Made by a program: the position numbers and the translations under genes
Part shown: positions 37,591 to 45,829 of the stretch, one piece after another
Layout of the letters: each line of letters opens with the position of its first letter
How positions within the stretch are numbered: position 1 is the stretch's first letter
Source of the DNA: Amnibacterium sp.
GTDB taxonomy: Bacteria > Actinomycetota > Actinomycetes > Actinomycetales > Microbacteriaceae
Assembly: GCF_025463795.1 (NCBI RefSeq)
Contig: NZ_JAODBE010000053.1
Coordinates: 1 to 55,645, forward strand
DNA length: 55,645 bases
Direction of reading: 5' to 3'
The notes under the pieces: generated by a model
What the model was told of the DNA's origin: nothing
Database searches by the model: none
What the model saw: only the letters and a program-made list of their open reading frames with translations

Positions 37591-38411
37591 GCCGCTCCCA
37601 GGAGACCGGCGGCGTGCGGCACCATCGTGACCGGCACACCGTGGACGGAGGTGGGGAACCCGGCGGTCGCGGTGACCCGCCCGTCGGCCCAGATCGTGTA
37701 CGAGTCGTAGCCCGGGAGGCCGGCGACCCAGGCCGGGCCGGCTTCGCCGAGCGCGAAGGCCGCGGTCGAGTACGCGTCGGCGAGGCCGAGGTCGGGGCCG
37801 ATCACGGTGACGGAGACCGCGACATGCACGGTGTGCCCGGTCGCCGGGTCGACGATGTGCTCGCCCCTCTCATAGGTGCCCGACGTCGCGACGGCGAGGT
37901 CGGTCCCGTGGACCGTGGTGGCGATCGCCTCGCGGTCGAAGGGGTGCTGCACGCCGACGACCCAGGTCGTGCCGGGCGCCGGCCGCCCGGCGAGCAGGAC
38001 GTCCCCACCGGCGTTGATCGACCAGTCGGCGCAGCCGTGCGCCCGGAGCAGGGCGGCGGCGCGCTGGGCGGACCAGCCCTTCACGTAGGCCGAGGGGTCG
38101 AGCCCGCCGTCCCGCCAGGCGCTGAAGGCCCCACCGGACGACAGCGCCACCGCGTCGCACGCCTCGAGGACCTCGACCAGCTCGGGGGAGCGGTCGCGCT
38201 CCGCGAGCTCGCCACGGCCGGCGCGGCACACCTCGCTGTCGGGGCGGTACGGGCTGAACCGGCGGCCGACCTCGTGGAACCAGGCGACGGCGTCCCCGAT
38301 CGCCGCGGCGTGGTCGCCGGACCCGCGGAGGTCGAGCGACACGACGGTGCCCATGACGGGCTCGGCGTGCACGGTGCGGCGGACGGGTTCGGTCACGTGG
38401 TCGAGTCTCAC
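37587..38411 (-). CDS. apbE: ApbE-type FAD:protein FMN transferase
   Basis: A 274-aa flavin transferase that uses FAD to put FMN on Thr/Ser of acceptor proteins. It shows VMGTVVSLDLRG at the start, FSPYRPDSEVCR, LDPSAYVKGWSAQRAAALL, SINAGGDVLLAGRPAPG and the Mg-binding Asp in ADAYSTAAFALGE near 230. No lipobox, so it is probably cytoplasmic and short compared with about 330-aa lipoprotein forms. It starts with GTG at 38411 and leads the operon; its obvious substrate is the FMN-binding protein two genes on. Confidence 0.93.
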   Translation of the reverse strand: MRLDHVTEPVRRTVHAEPVMGTVVSLDLRGSGDHAAAIGDAVAWFHEVGRRFSPYRPDSEVCRAGRGELAERDRSPELVEVLEACDAVALSSGGAFSAWRDGGLDPSAYVKGWSAQRAAALLRAHGCADWSINAGGDVLLAGRPAPGTTWVVGVQHPFDREAIATTVHGTDLAVATSGTYERGEHIVDPATGHTVHVAVSVTVIGPDLGLADAYSTAAFALGEAGPAWVAGLPGYDSYTIWADGRVTATAGFPTSVHGVPVTMVPHAAGLLGAA

Positions 38412-38652
38412 CGGAGGTCCTACTCCGCCCCGATGCGTTCCCTATGAGGCGCCGATGAGGGGCCCCCATCCTTCGAAACCTCGAATGTCCGGAATGCTCC
38501 CCGCTGCCGGCCGGATCCGCATGGCGGCGCCCGACCGCCGCCGGCGACGGGCAGCAGCGCCGGCAGCGCTCCCCACCGACGGGCGGGGACTACCCGATCG
38601 ACACGCGGCGTCACCGGGGCCGACACGAAGCCGGGCGGCCGACGCTGTCGCC

Positions 38653-39114
38653 GTGACCACCCAGACGCGGACCGCTACCCCACCAGCACGCCAGGAGGCC
38701 CTGCCGCCTGCCACCCGGCGCACCTACGCCGTCCTCATCGGCCTCACGGCCCTCTCCATCCTTCTCCAGTCGATCACGGCGGGGAAGTTCGTGAACCAGA
38801 AGGGCGGGTCGGTGGACGCGTGGACGAACCTCCACGGCTTCATCGCCTACCCGGTGATGCTCCTCGCCCTCGCGACGGCGGCGTTCGCATACGTGCGCAT
38901 GCGGAGCTCGGCGCCGCGGCTCTGGCTGTGGACGACCCTGCTCTTCGTCGCGATCGTCTGCCAGTGGCTGTCGGGGCACGCCATCACGACGTTGGGCCTG
39001 GACTGGGTGATCCCCATCCACGTCGTGCTCGCCTTCCTGATCTGGGGCCTCGCCATCGTGCTGTGCGTCCGCTCGGCGACGCTGCGCCGGGTGGCCGACT
39101 CCGTGGGGGTCTGA
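38653..39114 (+). CDS. Four-helix His-containing membrane protein (DUF6529-like)
   Basis: A 153-aa protein from a GTG at 38653 with four hydrophobic helices. A His occurs in helix 2 (TNLHGFIAYPVMLL), before or in helix 3 (WLSGHAITTLGLDW) and in helix 4 (PIHVVLAFLIWGL), a layout suited to heme b. It resembles the DUF6529 group. It is divergent from the apbE operon and upstream of the two-component genes; a redox partner of the flavin system is plausible but not shown. The 241-base divergent gap shows no other gene. Confidence 0.65.
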   Translation: MTTQTRTATPPARQEALPPATRRTYAVLIGLTALSILLQSITAGKFVNQKGGSVDAWTNLHGFIAYPVMLLALATAAFAYVRMRSSAPRLWLWTTLLFVAIVCQWLSGHAITTLGLDWVIPIHVVLAFLIWGLAIVLCVRSATLRRVADSVGV

Positions 39115-39210
39115 GCGGCCCACCTGCCGATTCCGTCCGTCCTCAGTGCCGGCTCGGCCAGAATGCGTTCGACTGCACGGGCGGTCCGGCGTGCGGAAGG
39201 GCGGTGACGG

Positions 39211-39885
39211 ATGGCTCGGGTGCTGATCGTCGAGGACGAGCCGCGGATGCGCGTCCTGATCGAGCAGGTCCTCGCGCCCGACGGGTACGACACGGCGACC
39301 GCGGGCGACGGGATCACAGCCCTCGCCCTCGCCACCCAGAGCCCGCTGGACGCCGCCGTCATCGACGTCGGGCTCCCCGGTATGGACGGCTTCGAGCTCT
39401 GCCGTCACCTCCGCAAGCACGAGGTCAACATCGGGGTGCTGCTGCTCACGGCGCGGGGCGGGCTGACCGACCGCGTGACCGGCCTCGACTCCGGCGCGGA
39501 CGACTACCTCGCGAAGCCGTTCGAGGCCGCCGAGCTCCGGGCCCGGGTCCGCGCGCTCCTTCGGCGACAGCAGCGGATGCCTGCCGTCGTGACCGTCGGT
39601 GACCTGCAGATCGACCCGCTGGCCGCTCGAGCGCGGTGCCGCGACCGCCCGCTCGCGCTCAGCATGAAGGAGTTCGCCCTCCTCCGCACCCTCGCCGTGG
39701 ACGCGGGGACCGTGGTGCCGCGCAGCACCCTGCTCGCCGAGGTGTGGGGTCCGCCCGAGCAGTTCGACCCCTCCGTGGTCGACCAGTACGTGAGCTACGT
39801 GCGCAAGAAGCTCGCCGCCTCCGGCACCACCGCGGTGATCACGACGGTGCGCGGCGTCGGCTACCGGCTCGATCCGGCTGCCTGA
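39211..39885 (+). CDS. OmpR-family response regulator
   Basis: A 224-aa regulator: receiver with VEDEPRMR, Asp in AVIDVGLPGMDGFEL near 51, Lys in LAKPFEAAEL near 101; winged helix with LSMKEFALLRTLAVDAGTVV and VVDQYVSYVRKKL. The ATG follows GGAAGGGCGG. It ends 6 bases before its kinase. Its position beside the flavin redox operon suggests it may control it. Confidence 0.94.
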   Translation: MARVLIVEDEPRMRVLIEQVLAPDGYDTATAGDGITALALATQSPLDAAVIDVGLPGMDGFELCRHLRKHEVNIGVLLLTARGGLTDRVTGLDSGADDYLAKPFEAAELRARVRALLRRQQRMPAVVTVGDLQIDPLAARARCRDRPLALSMKEFALLRTLAVDAGTVVPRSTLLAEVWGPPEQFDPSVVDQYVSYVRKKLAASGTTAVITTVRGVGYRLDPAA

Positions 39886-39891
39886 GCGCGG

Positions 39892-41247
39892 ATGCTCTCC
39901 TCCATCCAGGCCCGGGTCACCCTCGGCAGCGTCGCCATCGCCGCGATCGTGCTCGCACTGCTCGGCGTCGTCGTCGGCGAGCAGCTGCACCGCATCGCCG
40001 GCACGTCGATCGCCGATCTCGCGAAGGCGGAGCTGCAGCCGTACATCGCGGATCTGAGGAACCAGCCCGACGAGCAGCCCGACGTGCCGAACCGGGGCGA
40101 GCAGGTCCTCGTGATCGGCCCCGACGGCCGCACCGTCGTGGACACCGTTCCGGCCGGCCTGCTCGCCGCTGTGCGGGCGAGCAGTGGCGACGCCGCGCGC
40201 GTCCACGAGGGCGGGGTCGGCTATGTGGCCGTGGCGGCCACGGTCACGAATCCGCGCGGCACGTGGCGCCTCTGGGCGGTGCGGAGCAGCGTCGGGGCGG
40301 ACCGCACGGTGAGCGCCGTCGCCCGCGTGCTGCTCCTGACCGCGCCGGTCCTGCTGCTGCTCGTGGCGCTCGGGTCGTGGCTGCTCGTCCGCGCCGCGCT
40401 CCGGCCCGTCCGGCGGCTGCGCACGGCGGCGGATCGCATCAGCAGCGCCGGAACCCCGGGCCGGCTGCCCGAGGAGCGCGGTCGTGACGAGCTCGCCGCG
40501 CTCACGGCGACGCTGAACCGGTTCCTCGACGCCCAGCAGGACGGGATAGAGCGCGAACGACGGATGGTCGCCGACGCCAGCCACGAGCTGCGCACGCCGC
40601 TCGCAGTGCTGACCACGCGTCTCGATCTCGCCGAACGCCATGTGGGAGATGCCGATGCCCTCGCCGAGGCCGTCCGTCAGGCCCGATCCGACGTCGCGGC
40701 CCTCTCGCGTCTCACCACACAGCTGCTCGAGCTGTCCCAGCTCGGCTCGCCGTCCGTCGCCGCCGCCCAGGACGGGACCGTCGGCGGGCTGCTCTCGGAG
40801 ACCATGGTCGCGGTGGATCGGGCCCGCGCGCTCGCCGGCGACGAGGCGCACGTCGAGTTCGAGATCGGGGGCGACATCGACGAGGCGGCGTGGGTTCGGC
40901 TCGACCCCCTGGCCTTCGGACGGATCGTGGACAACCTCACCACGAACGCACTCCGAGCGACGAGCCGGGGATCCGTCGAGGTGCGCATCCAGCAGGAGCA
41001 CGACCGCCTCGTCCTCACGGTCTCCGACACGGGGACCGGGGTGCCGGCCGACTTCCTGCCCCGGGCGTTCGACCGCTTCACCCGGGCCGCGGAGCGCCGG
41101 GCGGCCGGTGCCGAGGGGAGCGGGCTGGGGCTCGCGCTCGTCCGCGCCCTCGCCCATGCGGGCGGCGGAGACGTGACGCTCGCCAACCGTGCCGGCACCG
41201 GGGGAGCGGTGGCGACCGTGACCCTCCCGCTCACGCCGCCGCGGTGA
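39892..41247 (+). CDS. Sensor histidine kinase
   Basis: A 451-aa kinase. Membrane segment 1 about residues 10-32, extracellular sensor to about 145, segment 2 about 147-170, HAMP about 170-222, H-box DASHELRTPLAVLTTRLD near 228, N-box IVDNLTTNALRAT, G-boxes DTGTGVPADF and GSGLGLALVRALA. Pairs with the response regulator directly upstream. Confidence 0.94.
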   Translation: MLSSIQARVTLGSVAIAAIVLALLGVVVGEQLHRIAGTSIADLAKAELQPYIADLRNQPDEQPDVPNRGEQVLVIGPDGRTVVDTVPAGLLAAVRASSGDAARVHEGGVGYVAVAATVTNPRGTWRLWAVRSSVGADRTVSAVARVLLLTAPVLLLLVALGSWLLVRAALRPVRRLRTAADRISSAGTPGRLPEERGRDELAALTATLNRFLDAQQDGIERERRMVADASHELRTPLAVLTTRLDLAERHVGDADALAEAVRQARSDVAALSRLTTQLLELSQLGSPSVAAAQDGTVGGLLSETMVAVDRARALAGDEAHVEFEIGGDIDEAAWVRLDPLAFGRIVDNLTTNALRATSRGSVEVRIQQEHDRLVLTVSDTGTGVPADFLPRAFDRFTRAAERRAAGAEGSGLGLALVRALAHAGGGDVTLANRAGTGGAVATVTLPLTPPR

Positions 41248-41255
41248 CCGCCGCC

Positions 41256-41515
41256 TCAGTCCGGGTGCCCCTGCGGCGGGAGCTCATCGGAGGTCGAGGG
41301 GTGGAGGGGGGCGGCGTCTCGTCCCGCCCGCCTCCGCCGGGCGTGCATCGGGACGGCGCTGCACACCAGCAGCAGCAGCAGGGCGAGGATGCCGAGCCGA
41401 CGAGTTCCGGCGCAGGCCGACCGTGCCGACCGGGTCGTCGCACCGGGTCGCGCCCTCGGCGCACGACTGCAGGACGAGCGGCACACCCAGGATCGGGCCG
41501 CCGCCGGTCAGCCCT
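41256..41515 (-). pseudogene. Possible frameshifted small membrane protein
   Basis: On the minus strand one frame reads GGPILGVPLVLQSCAEGATR and CDDPVGTVGL. A second frame continues from there with RRLGILALLLLLVCSAVP, a basic stop-transfer and a hydrophilic tail to 41256. Neither frame alone makes a sensible protein; joined by one frameshift near 41410 they would give a small two-span membrane protein. Confidence 0.3.
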
Positions 41516-41930
41516 GCTCCGCGGATCCCGCGATGTTCACGAGCCAGTTCACACCGAACCGGTCGGTGAGCATGCCGAAGCTGTCGCCCCACGGGCTCGC
41601 CGCGAGCGGGATCAGGACGGTCGCGCCCTCGCTGAGGCCGTTCCAGTAGCCCTCCAGCTCCGCGCGCTCCTCGCCGCCGAGGGACACGGACACGTTGTTG
41701 CCCACGGTGAGCTCCATGCGGTCGGGGGTGTCCGAGGCCATCAGCACGTAGCCGGACGTGGTGACGAGCCGGGAATGCATCACGAGCGACTCCTCGCTCG
41801 CATCCTGGGCGGCGTGGAACTCCCCGAAGGTGCTGATCTGCAGCTCCCCGCCGAACACGCTGCGGTAGAACTCGATCGCCTCCCTGGCGGTGCCGCGGAA
41901 GTTGAGGTAGGGGTTCAGAACGGTCGACAT
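41508..41930 (-). CDS. VOC-family PhnB-like protein
   Basis: A 140-aa protein of the PhnB / 3-demethylubiquinone-methyltransferase-like VOC group: LNPYLNFRGTAREAIEFYRS at the start, FGGELQISTFGEF, and the C-terminal DRFGVNWLVNI. The ATG at 41930 follows a strong AGGAGG. Single-copy cytoplasmic protein; substrate unknown. Divergent from the GGDEF-EAL gene. Confidence 0.88.
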   Translation of the reverse strand: MSTVLNPYLNFRGTAREAIEFYRSVFGGELQISTFGEFHAAQDASEESLVMHSRLVTTSGYVLMASDTPDRMELTVGNNVSVSLGGEERAELEGYWNGLSEGATVLIPLAASPWGDSFGMLTDRFGVNWLVNIAGSAEQG

Positions 41931-42001
41931 GGTGCCTCCTGCATCGTTCGCGACATCGTGGCAGTCCCCGCCGACACGCGACAGGCTCGAGGGCACGGTG
42001 A

Positions 42002-44227
42002 ATGATTGGGGTCGTGCAGGCGGGGGAATGGGCGACAGAGCTGCCCCACTCGGCGCTCGATGTCATGCCCATCGGGATCCTGCTCGCCGACGCCGCCGGG
42101 GTGGTCTTCTACTGCAACCCGGCGTTCACCATCACCACGGGCCATCGAGCCTCCGAGGTCCTCGGGCGCCCCTGTGCGTCGCTGATCGCATCGGACACCG
42201 ATGCCGCCACATCCGGCCGGATCAGGGACTGCTTCACGGCGGGACGCCCGTTCGCCGGCACGGTCCGGCACCAGCGGAGATCCGGCGAGCCGTTCTGGAG
42301 CGATCTGACCATTGCGCCGGTGGGAGAGCCGGGTGCGGTGACGCAGTACGTCGTCCTCCAGCGCGACGCGACGGACCGGATCGACACGCAACGGCTGCTG
42401 CACGAGACCGTGCAGCAGCGGGCCACGTATCGGGTCCTGCTCGATCTCGCCCGGACCCTCGCTCAGCACACCAGCATCGCGGCTCTTCTGCAGGCCGTCG
42501 CCGACGCGGTCCCGGAACTGTGTGACGCGGATCGAGCGTCCGTCGCCGAATGGGATCCGGTGGCGAAACGCATATCGATGCTCGCGTTGACCGGGCACCA
42601 CGCGTCGATGCTGGAGGAGGCCCGCGCGTTCAGCGTCACGGCGGAGGAGAGCCCCGAGCTCGAACAGGTCATCACCTTGCACCAGCCCACCCTCCTGAAC
42701 GAGCGGAACGCCTCCTCGTGGGCGAAAGCGCTGCTGAAGCAATTCGGCGTGAACACGATCCTCACCATGCCGATGCCGTCGGCCGGAGAGCTGCCCGGCT
42801 TCCTGATCGCCTCCTGGGCAGAAACGGCGGGGCCCGAGCGGATCGGCCCCGACCTGGGTGCCCGACTGTCCGAGCTGTCGGCGATCGCGGCCATCGCGCT
42901 GCACAACGCCCACCTGCTGGAGCAGGTTCAGCAAGCGGCGACCAGCGATCCGCTGACCGGCCTTCCGAACCGGACGGTGTTCGAGCAGCGGCTCGCCGAA
43001 GCCCTCCAACACCGGGTGGCGGGAACCGAGGTGGGAGTCATCTTCTGCGACATCGACGAGTTCAAGCGCACCAACGACTCCCTCGGCCACCCCGCCGGTG
43101 ACCGCGTCCTTCAACAGGTGGCGGCGCGCCTCAAGGCCGCACTCGAAGACGGGGACATCGTCGCCCGCGTCGGCGGGGACGAGTTCATGGTTCTTCTCCC
43201 CGAGATCCACGGTCGGGACGAGGTCGACGCCGTCGTGCGCCGCCTCGACCGCACGTTGCAGGAGCCCCTCATCGTCGACGGGAACCATCTGCGGGTCCGA
43301 CTCTCGACCGGGGTCGCGATCAGCGACAGCGGGCACGCTTCCGCGGAGGTCGCCGCCGAGGAGATCATCCGAACCGCCGACGCCGGCATGTACTGGCGAA
43401 AAGGGCGTCGACGTCCCCCGACAGCGGCCGATGGTGTCGCCCCAGAGCAGCGGATCCGAGCCGACCTCGCCGATGCGACCGACCGCGATCAGATCCAGGC
43501 CTACTACCAACCTCAACTCGACCTGCAGACCGGCGTGATCGTCGCCGTCGAAGCCCTCGCCCGCTGGGCTCATCCCGACCTCGGGATCCTGGCCGCAGAG
43601 GACTTCGTCCCGCTCGCCGAGGCGACGGGTGACATCGCGGTCCTCGGCCGTCACATCCTGCGCACCAGTTGCGTGCTCGCAGCCGAGCTCCGTCGTCATC
43701 TGCCTGATCTGGGCATGTCCGTCAACGTATCCGCCCATGAACTGGCCTCGCCGGGCTTCGCCGACCACGTGATGGTCGAACTCGACGCCGCGGGCCTGCC
43801 GGCGGGCGCCTTGACCCTCGAACTCACCGAGACACGACTTCCCTCCGACGAGGCTCTCCTCTCGGCGCAGGCCTCCCACCTGCGGCGGCTCGGTGTCCAC
43901 ATCGCCCTCGACGACTTCGGCACCGGCTACACCGCGATCTCCCAACTGCAGACTCTGCCCATCACGGAACTCAAGATCGACCGGTCCTTCGTTCGAACAG
44001 ATCCTGAAACCGGGGTCGACCTGTCCGCCGCGATCGTCGGCCTCGCCCACGGCCTCCATCTGCAGGTCGTCGCCGAAGGCGTCGAAACCTCCGAACAGCT
44101 CGCGCACCTCCGCAGCATCGGCGCCGACCGGGCCCAGGGCTTCGCCATCAGCCATCCGCTGCCCGCCCACCGGCTGCGGCGCTTCTTGGACATGAGCATG
44201 GACCGACGCCCGACCTTCTCGGGCTGA
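42002..44227 (+). CDS. PAS-GAF-GGDEF-EAL cyclic-di-GMP turnover protein
   Basis: A 741-aa soluble signalling enzyme. PAS about residues 15-125 (LDVMPIGILLADAAGVVFYC), GAF about 145-310, GGDEF about 315-470 (SDPLTGLPNRTVFEQRL, CDIDEFKRTNDS, active-site VGGDEF), EAL about 490-735 (VEALARWAHPD, VNVSAHEL, LELTET, LDDFGTGYTAISQ, LKIDRSF, VVAEGVET). Both active sites look complete, so it may make and break c-di-GMP. The inhibitory RxxD site before VGGDEF is absent (reads EDGD). It faces the SGNH-GAF gene, whose mRNA leader contains a c-di-GMP riboswitch. Confidence 0.95.
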   Translation: MIGVVQAGEWATELPHSALDVMPIGILLADAAGVVFYCNPAFTITTGHRASEVLGRPCASLIASDTDAATSGRIRDCFTAGRPFAGTVRHQRRSGEPFWSDLTIAPVGEPGAVTQYVVLQRDATDRIDTQRLLHETVQQRATYRVLLDLARTLAQHTSIAALLQAVADAVPELCDADRASVAEWDPVAKRISMLALTGHHASMLEEARAFSVTAEESPELEQVITLHQPTLLNERNASSWAKALLKQFGVNTILTMPMPSAGELPGFLIASWAETAGPERIGPDLGARLSELSAIAAIALHNAHLLEQVQQAATSDPLTGLPNRTVFEQRLAEALQHRVAGTEVGVIFCDIDEFKRTNDSLGHPAGDRVLQQVAARLKAALEDGDIVARVGGDEFMVLLPEIHGRDEVDAVVRRLDRTLQEPLIVDGNHLRVRLSTGVAISDSGHASAEVAAEEIIRTADAGMYWRKGRRRPPTAADGVAPEQRIRADLADATDRDQIQAYYQPQLDLQTGVIVAVEALARWAHPDLGILAAEDFVPLAEATGDIAVLGRHILRTSCVLAAELRRHLPDLGMSVNVSAHELASPGFADHVMVELDAAGLPAGALTLELTETRLPSDEALLSAQASHLRRLGVHIALDDFGTGYTAISQLQTLPITELKIDRSFVRTDPETGVDLSAAIVGLAHGLHLQVVAEGVETSEQLAHLRSIGADRAQGFAISHPLPAHRLRRFLDMSMDRRPTFSG

Positions 44228-44386
44228 GGTCCCAGCAGCTCCGGCGACTGCCAGCTCACCTCGCCTCCCCGTCCAGGGGGTCTTGGCGAGCACTCCGAGC
44301 GCGAGCTGCCGGGCGCCACCGGCGAACGTCCGGGTCAGAAGCAGAGCGGGGGATGCGAGGCGTGCTGCTCCCCAACATCCAGCTCT

Positions 44387-45556
44387 TCAGCGATGGAGAG
44401 GGAGAACGGCGGACGGAGGCCGCCAGAGCTCCTCCTGAACGCCGAGAGCGAAATCGCGCAGAAGAGCGATATCGCCTTGCTCCACGTTCCGTTCGCTCGG
44501 ATCGAAGACGCACAGGACTCCCACGGGGTGCCCATCGCGGCTCATCACCGGATAGCCGGCGTAGAACCCTGCGAGCCCCTCGCGAACAAGCGCGCGCTGC
44601 CGAAAGCGATCGTCATCGCGAGCATTGCCGATCAGGAGCCCGCACGGGTGGAGAAGTGCGCTGCCGCACACGGTCTCGAGCTTCGGCATGCGTGCACGGT
44701 CGAATCCGTACCGCACTGCGAAGTGCGTGTGCTCCTCGTCGACGACGCTCAGCGCCGCGTACTTCGTCCCGTAGGCGGCGCGGATGTACGAGACGTACCG
44801 GTCGAACCGTGCCGTCCACGCCCCGTCTCGCGCCCCCAGCTGCTCAACCGCGGTCTGCCTGACGGCTTCGTCGACCTTCTCATCCGTGGGCCCACATTGC
44901 TTGGGTGCGTGAAGGCGCGGCACGAGACCTTTCGCGATCGGCTTCGCCCAGGATCGATAGGTTTCCGAAGGGGTCCGCGCGTGAATCGGTCCGCGTGAAT
45001 CCTCGAGGTCGATGAAATCCACGGTGCAGAAGCCGGCGGATGACGATCGGAGCCGCTGACTGAAGGCCTGAAGGCGAGAAGAGCCGGGGCTCGTGCGCAG
45101 TGGGGGAGCCGCGACGACGATGATCGGCGTCGCGGCGGTGAGGTGATCGCGCAATCGAGACACCAGCAGACGGGTCGAATCCGTGGTCGACGCGGCGACG
45201 TGGGGGAAGTCCTGGTAGTTCAGCAGGAGCACCGCCGCATCCACGCGCCGTAGGCGCTGTTCGGTCAGGGTGGGCTCAGCGCCCGGCGAGCTCAGGCTGC
45301 TGAGGCCCAGAACCTCCACGTCCACGCCGTGCTGCGTGAGTTCCGCGACCTCCCGCGCGAGCCAGCCTGCCGGTCCGAGATCGTGCGAAGCCACCCCGTG
45401 CCCCGCGACCGATTCATCACCGATGAGAAGAAGCCGGTACGGGTCGGCCCCCGAGGCATGCGCGAACGGTGGCCCGCTCGGCAAGACGGGGACGCCGGGA
45501 GCAGGAGTCAGCGTGGCGTGCAGAAGCGCGCGCACACGGGTGCGCAGTGAGGTCAT
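44387..45556 (-). CDS. SGNH-hydrolase-like domain fused to GAF domain, under c-di-GMP riboswitch
   Basis: A 389-aa protein. N-terminal about residues 35-235 look like an SGNH/GDSL hydrolase: RLLLIGDESVAGHGVASHDL as block I (GDES in place of GDS), AVLLLNYQDFPH, TPIIVVAAPPL, with a late FIDLEDSRGPIHARTPSETY block. The catalytic Ser is uncertain. C-terminal about 255-385 is a GAF domain (YAALSVVDEEHTHFAVRYGF, AGYPVMSRDGHPVGVLCVFD). The ATG at 45556 (GAAGAAGG upstream) is preferred over the GTG at 45628, which falls in the tetraloop of the riboswitch aptamer. Translation is likely set by c-di-GMP. Function unknown. Confidence 0.85.
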   Translation of the reverse strand: MTSLRTRVRALLHATLTPAPGVPVLPSGPPFAHASGADPYRLLLIGDESVAGHGVASHDLGPAGWLAREVAELTQHGVDVEVLGLSSLSSPGAEPTLTEQRLRRVDAAVLLLNYQDFPHVAASTTDSTRLLVSRLRDHLTAATPIIVVAAPPLRTSPGSSRLQAFSQRLRSSSAGFCTVDFIDLEDSRGPIHARTPSETYRSWAKPIAKGLVPRLHAPKQCGPTDEKVDEAVRQTAVEQLGARDGAWTARFDRYVSYIRAAYGTKYAALSVVDEEHTHFAVRYGFDRARMPKLETVCGSALLHPCGLLIGNARDDDRFRQRALVREGLAGFYAGYPVMSRDGHPVGVLCVFDPSERNVEQGDIALLRDFALGVQEELWRPPSAVLPLHR

Positions 45557-45569
45557 CAGCGATGCCTTC

Positions 45570-45655
45570 TTCGTTCGGGAACCCGGCTGACCCTCTACGG
45601 GCCCCGTGGCTTTGCGTCCCCGGCTCACGCCGGGTTTGCCTTTTCGGGAATCTTC
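45570..45655 (-). promoter_or_regulatory. Cyclic-di-GMP-I (GEMM-I) riboswitch
   Basis: The minus strand reads CGAAAAGGCAAACC at 45645-45632, a perfect CCCGGC-GTGA-GCCGGG hairpin with a GNRA loop (45635-45619), then GGGACGCAAAGCC (45620-45608), and a second arm ending CAGCCGGGTT and CCCGA (about 45590-45574). GGCAAACC, GGGACGCAAAGCC, the GNRA P2 loop and GCCGGGTT are the conserved core of the c-di-GMP-I aptamer. The aptamer ends about 5 bases before the GAAGAAGG ribosome binding site of the SGNH-GAF gene, so control of translation start is likely. Confidence 0.9.
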
Positions 45656-45829
45656 TGGAGGCCACCGCTGCCTGCGAACCTCAGGACGGACGCGATCGCG
45701 CTGACCGAAGGCTACCGAACCGGTCGGAGACCGCCGCCACCGCCGGCGGCGCGCCGCGCTCCTCGCGCCACAACCGTCAGCACCTCGCCGGGGAGCCCGA
45801 CTGCTGACAGCGGGCCGCGATTCCGGGCT

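Noticed and set aside
45628-45630. GTG at 45628 as start of the SGNH-GAF gene
   Set aside because: It lies in the GNRA loop of the riboswitch aptamer; the ATG at 45556 has its own ribosome binding site after the aptamer.
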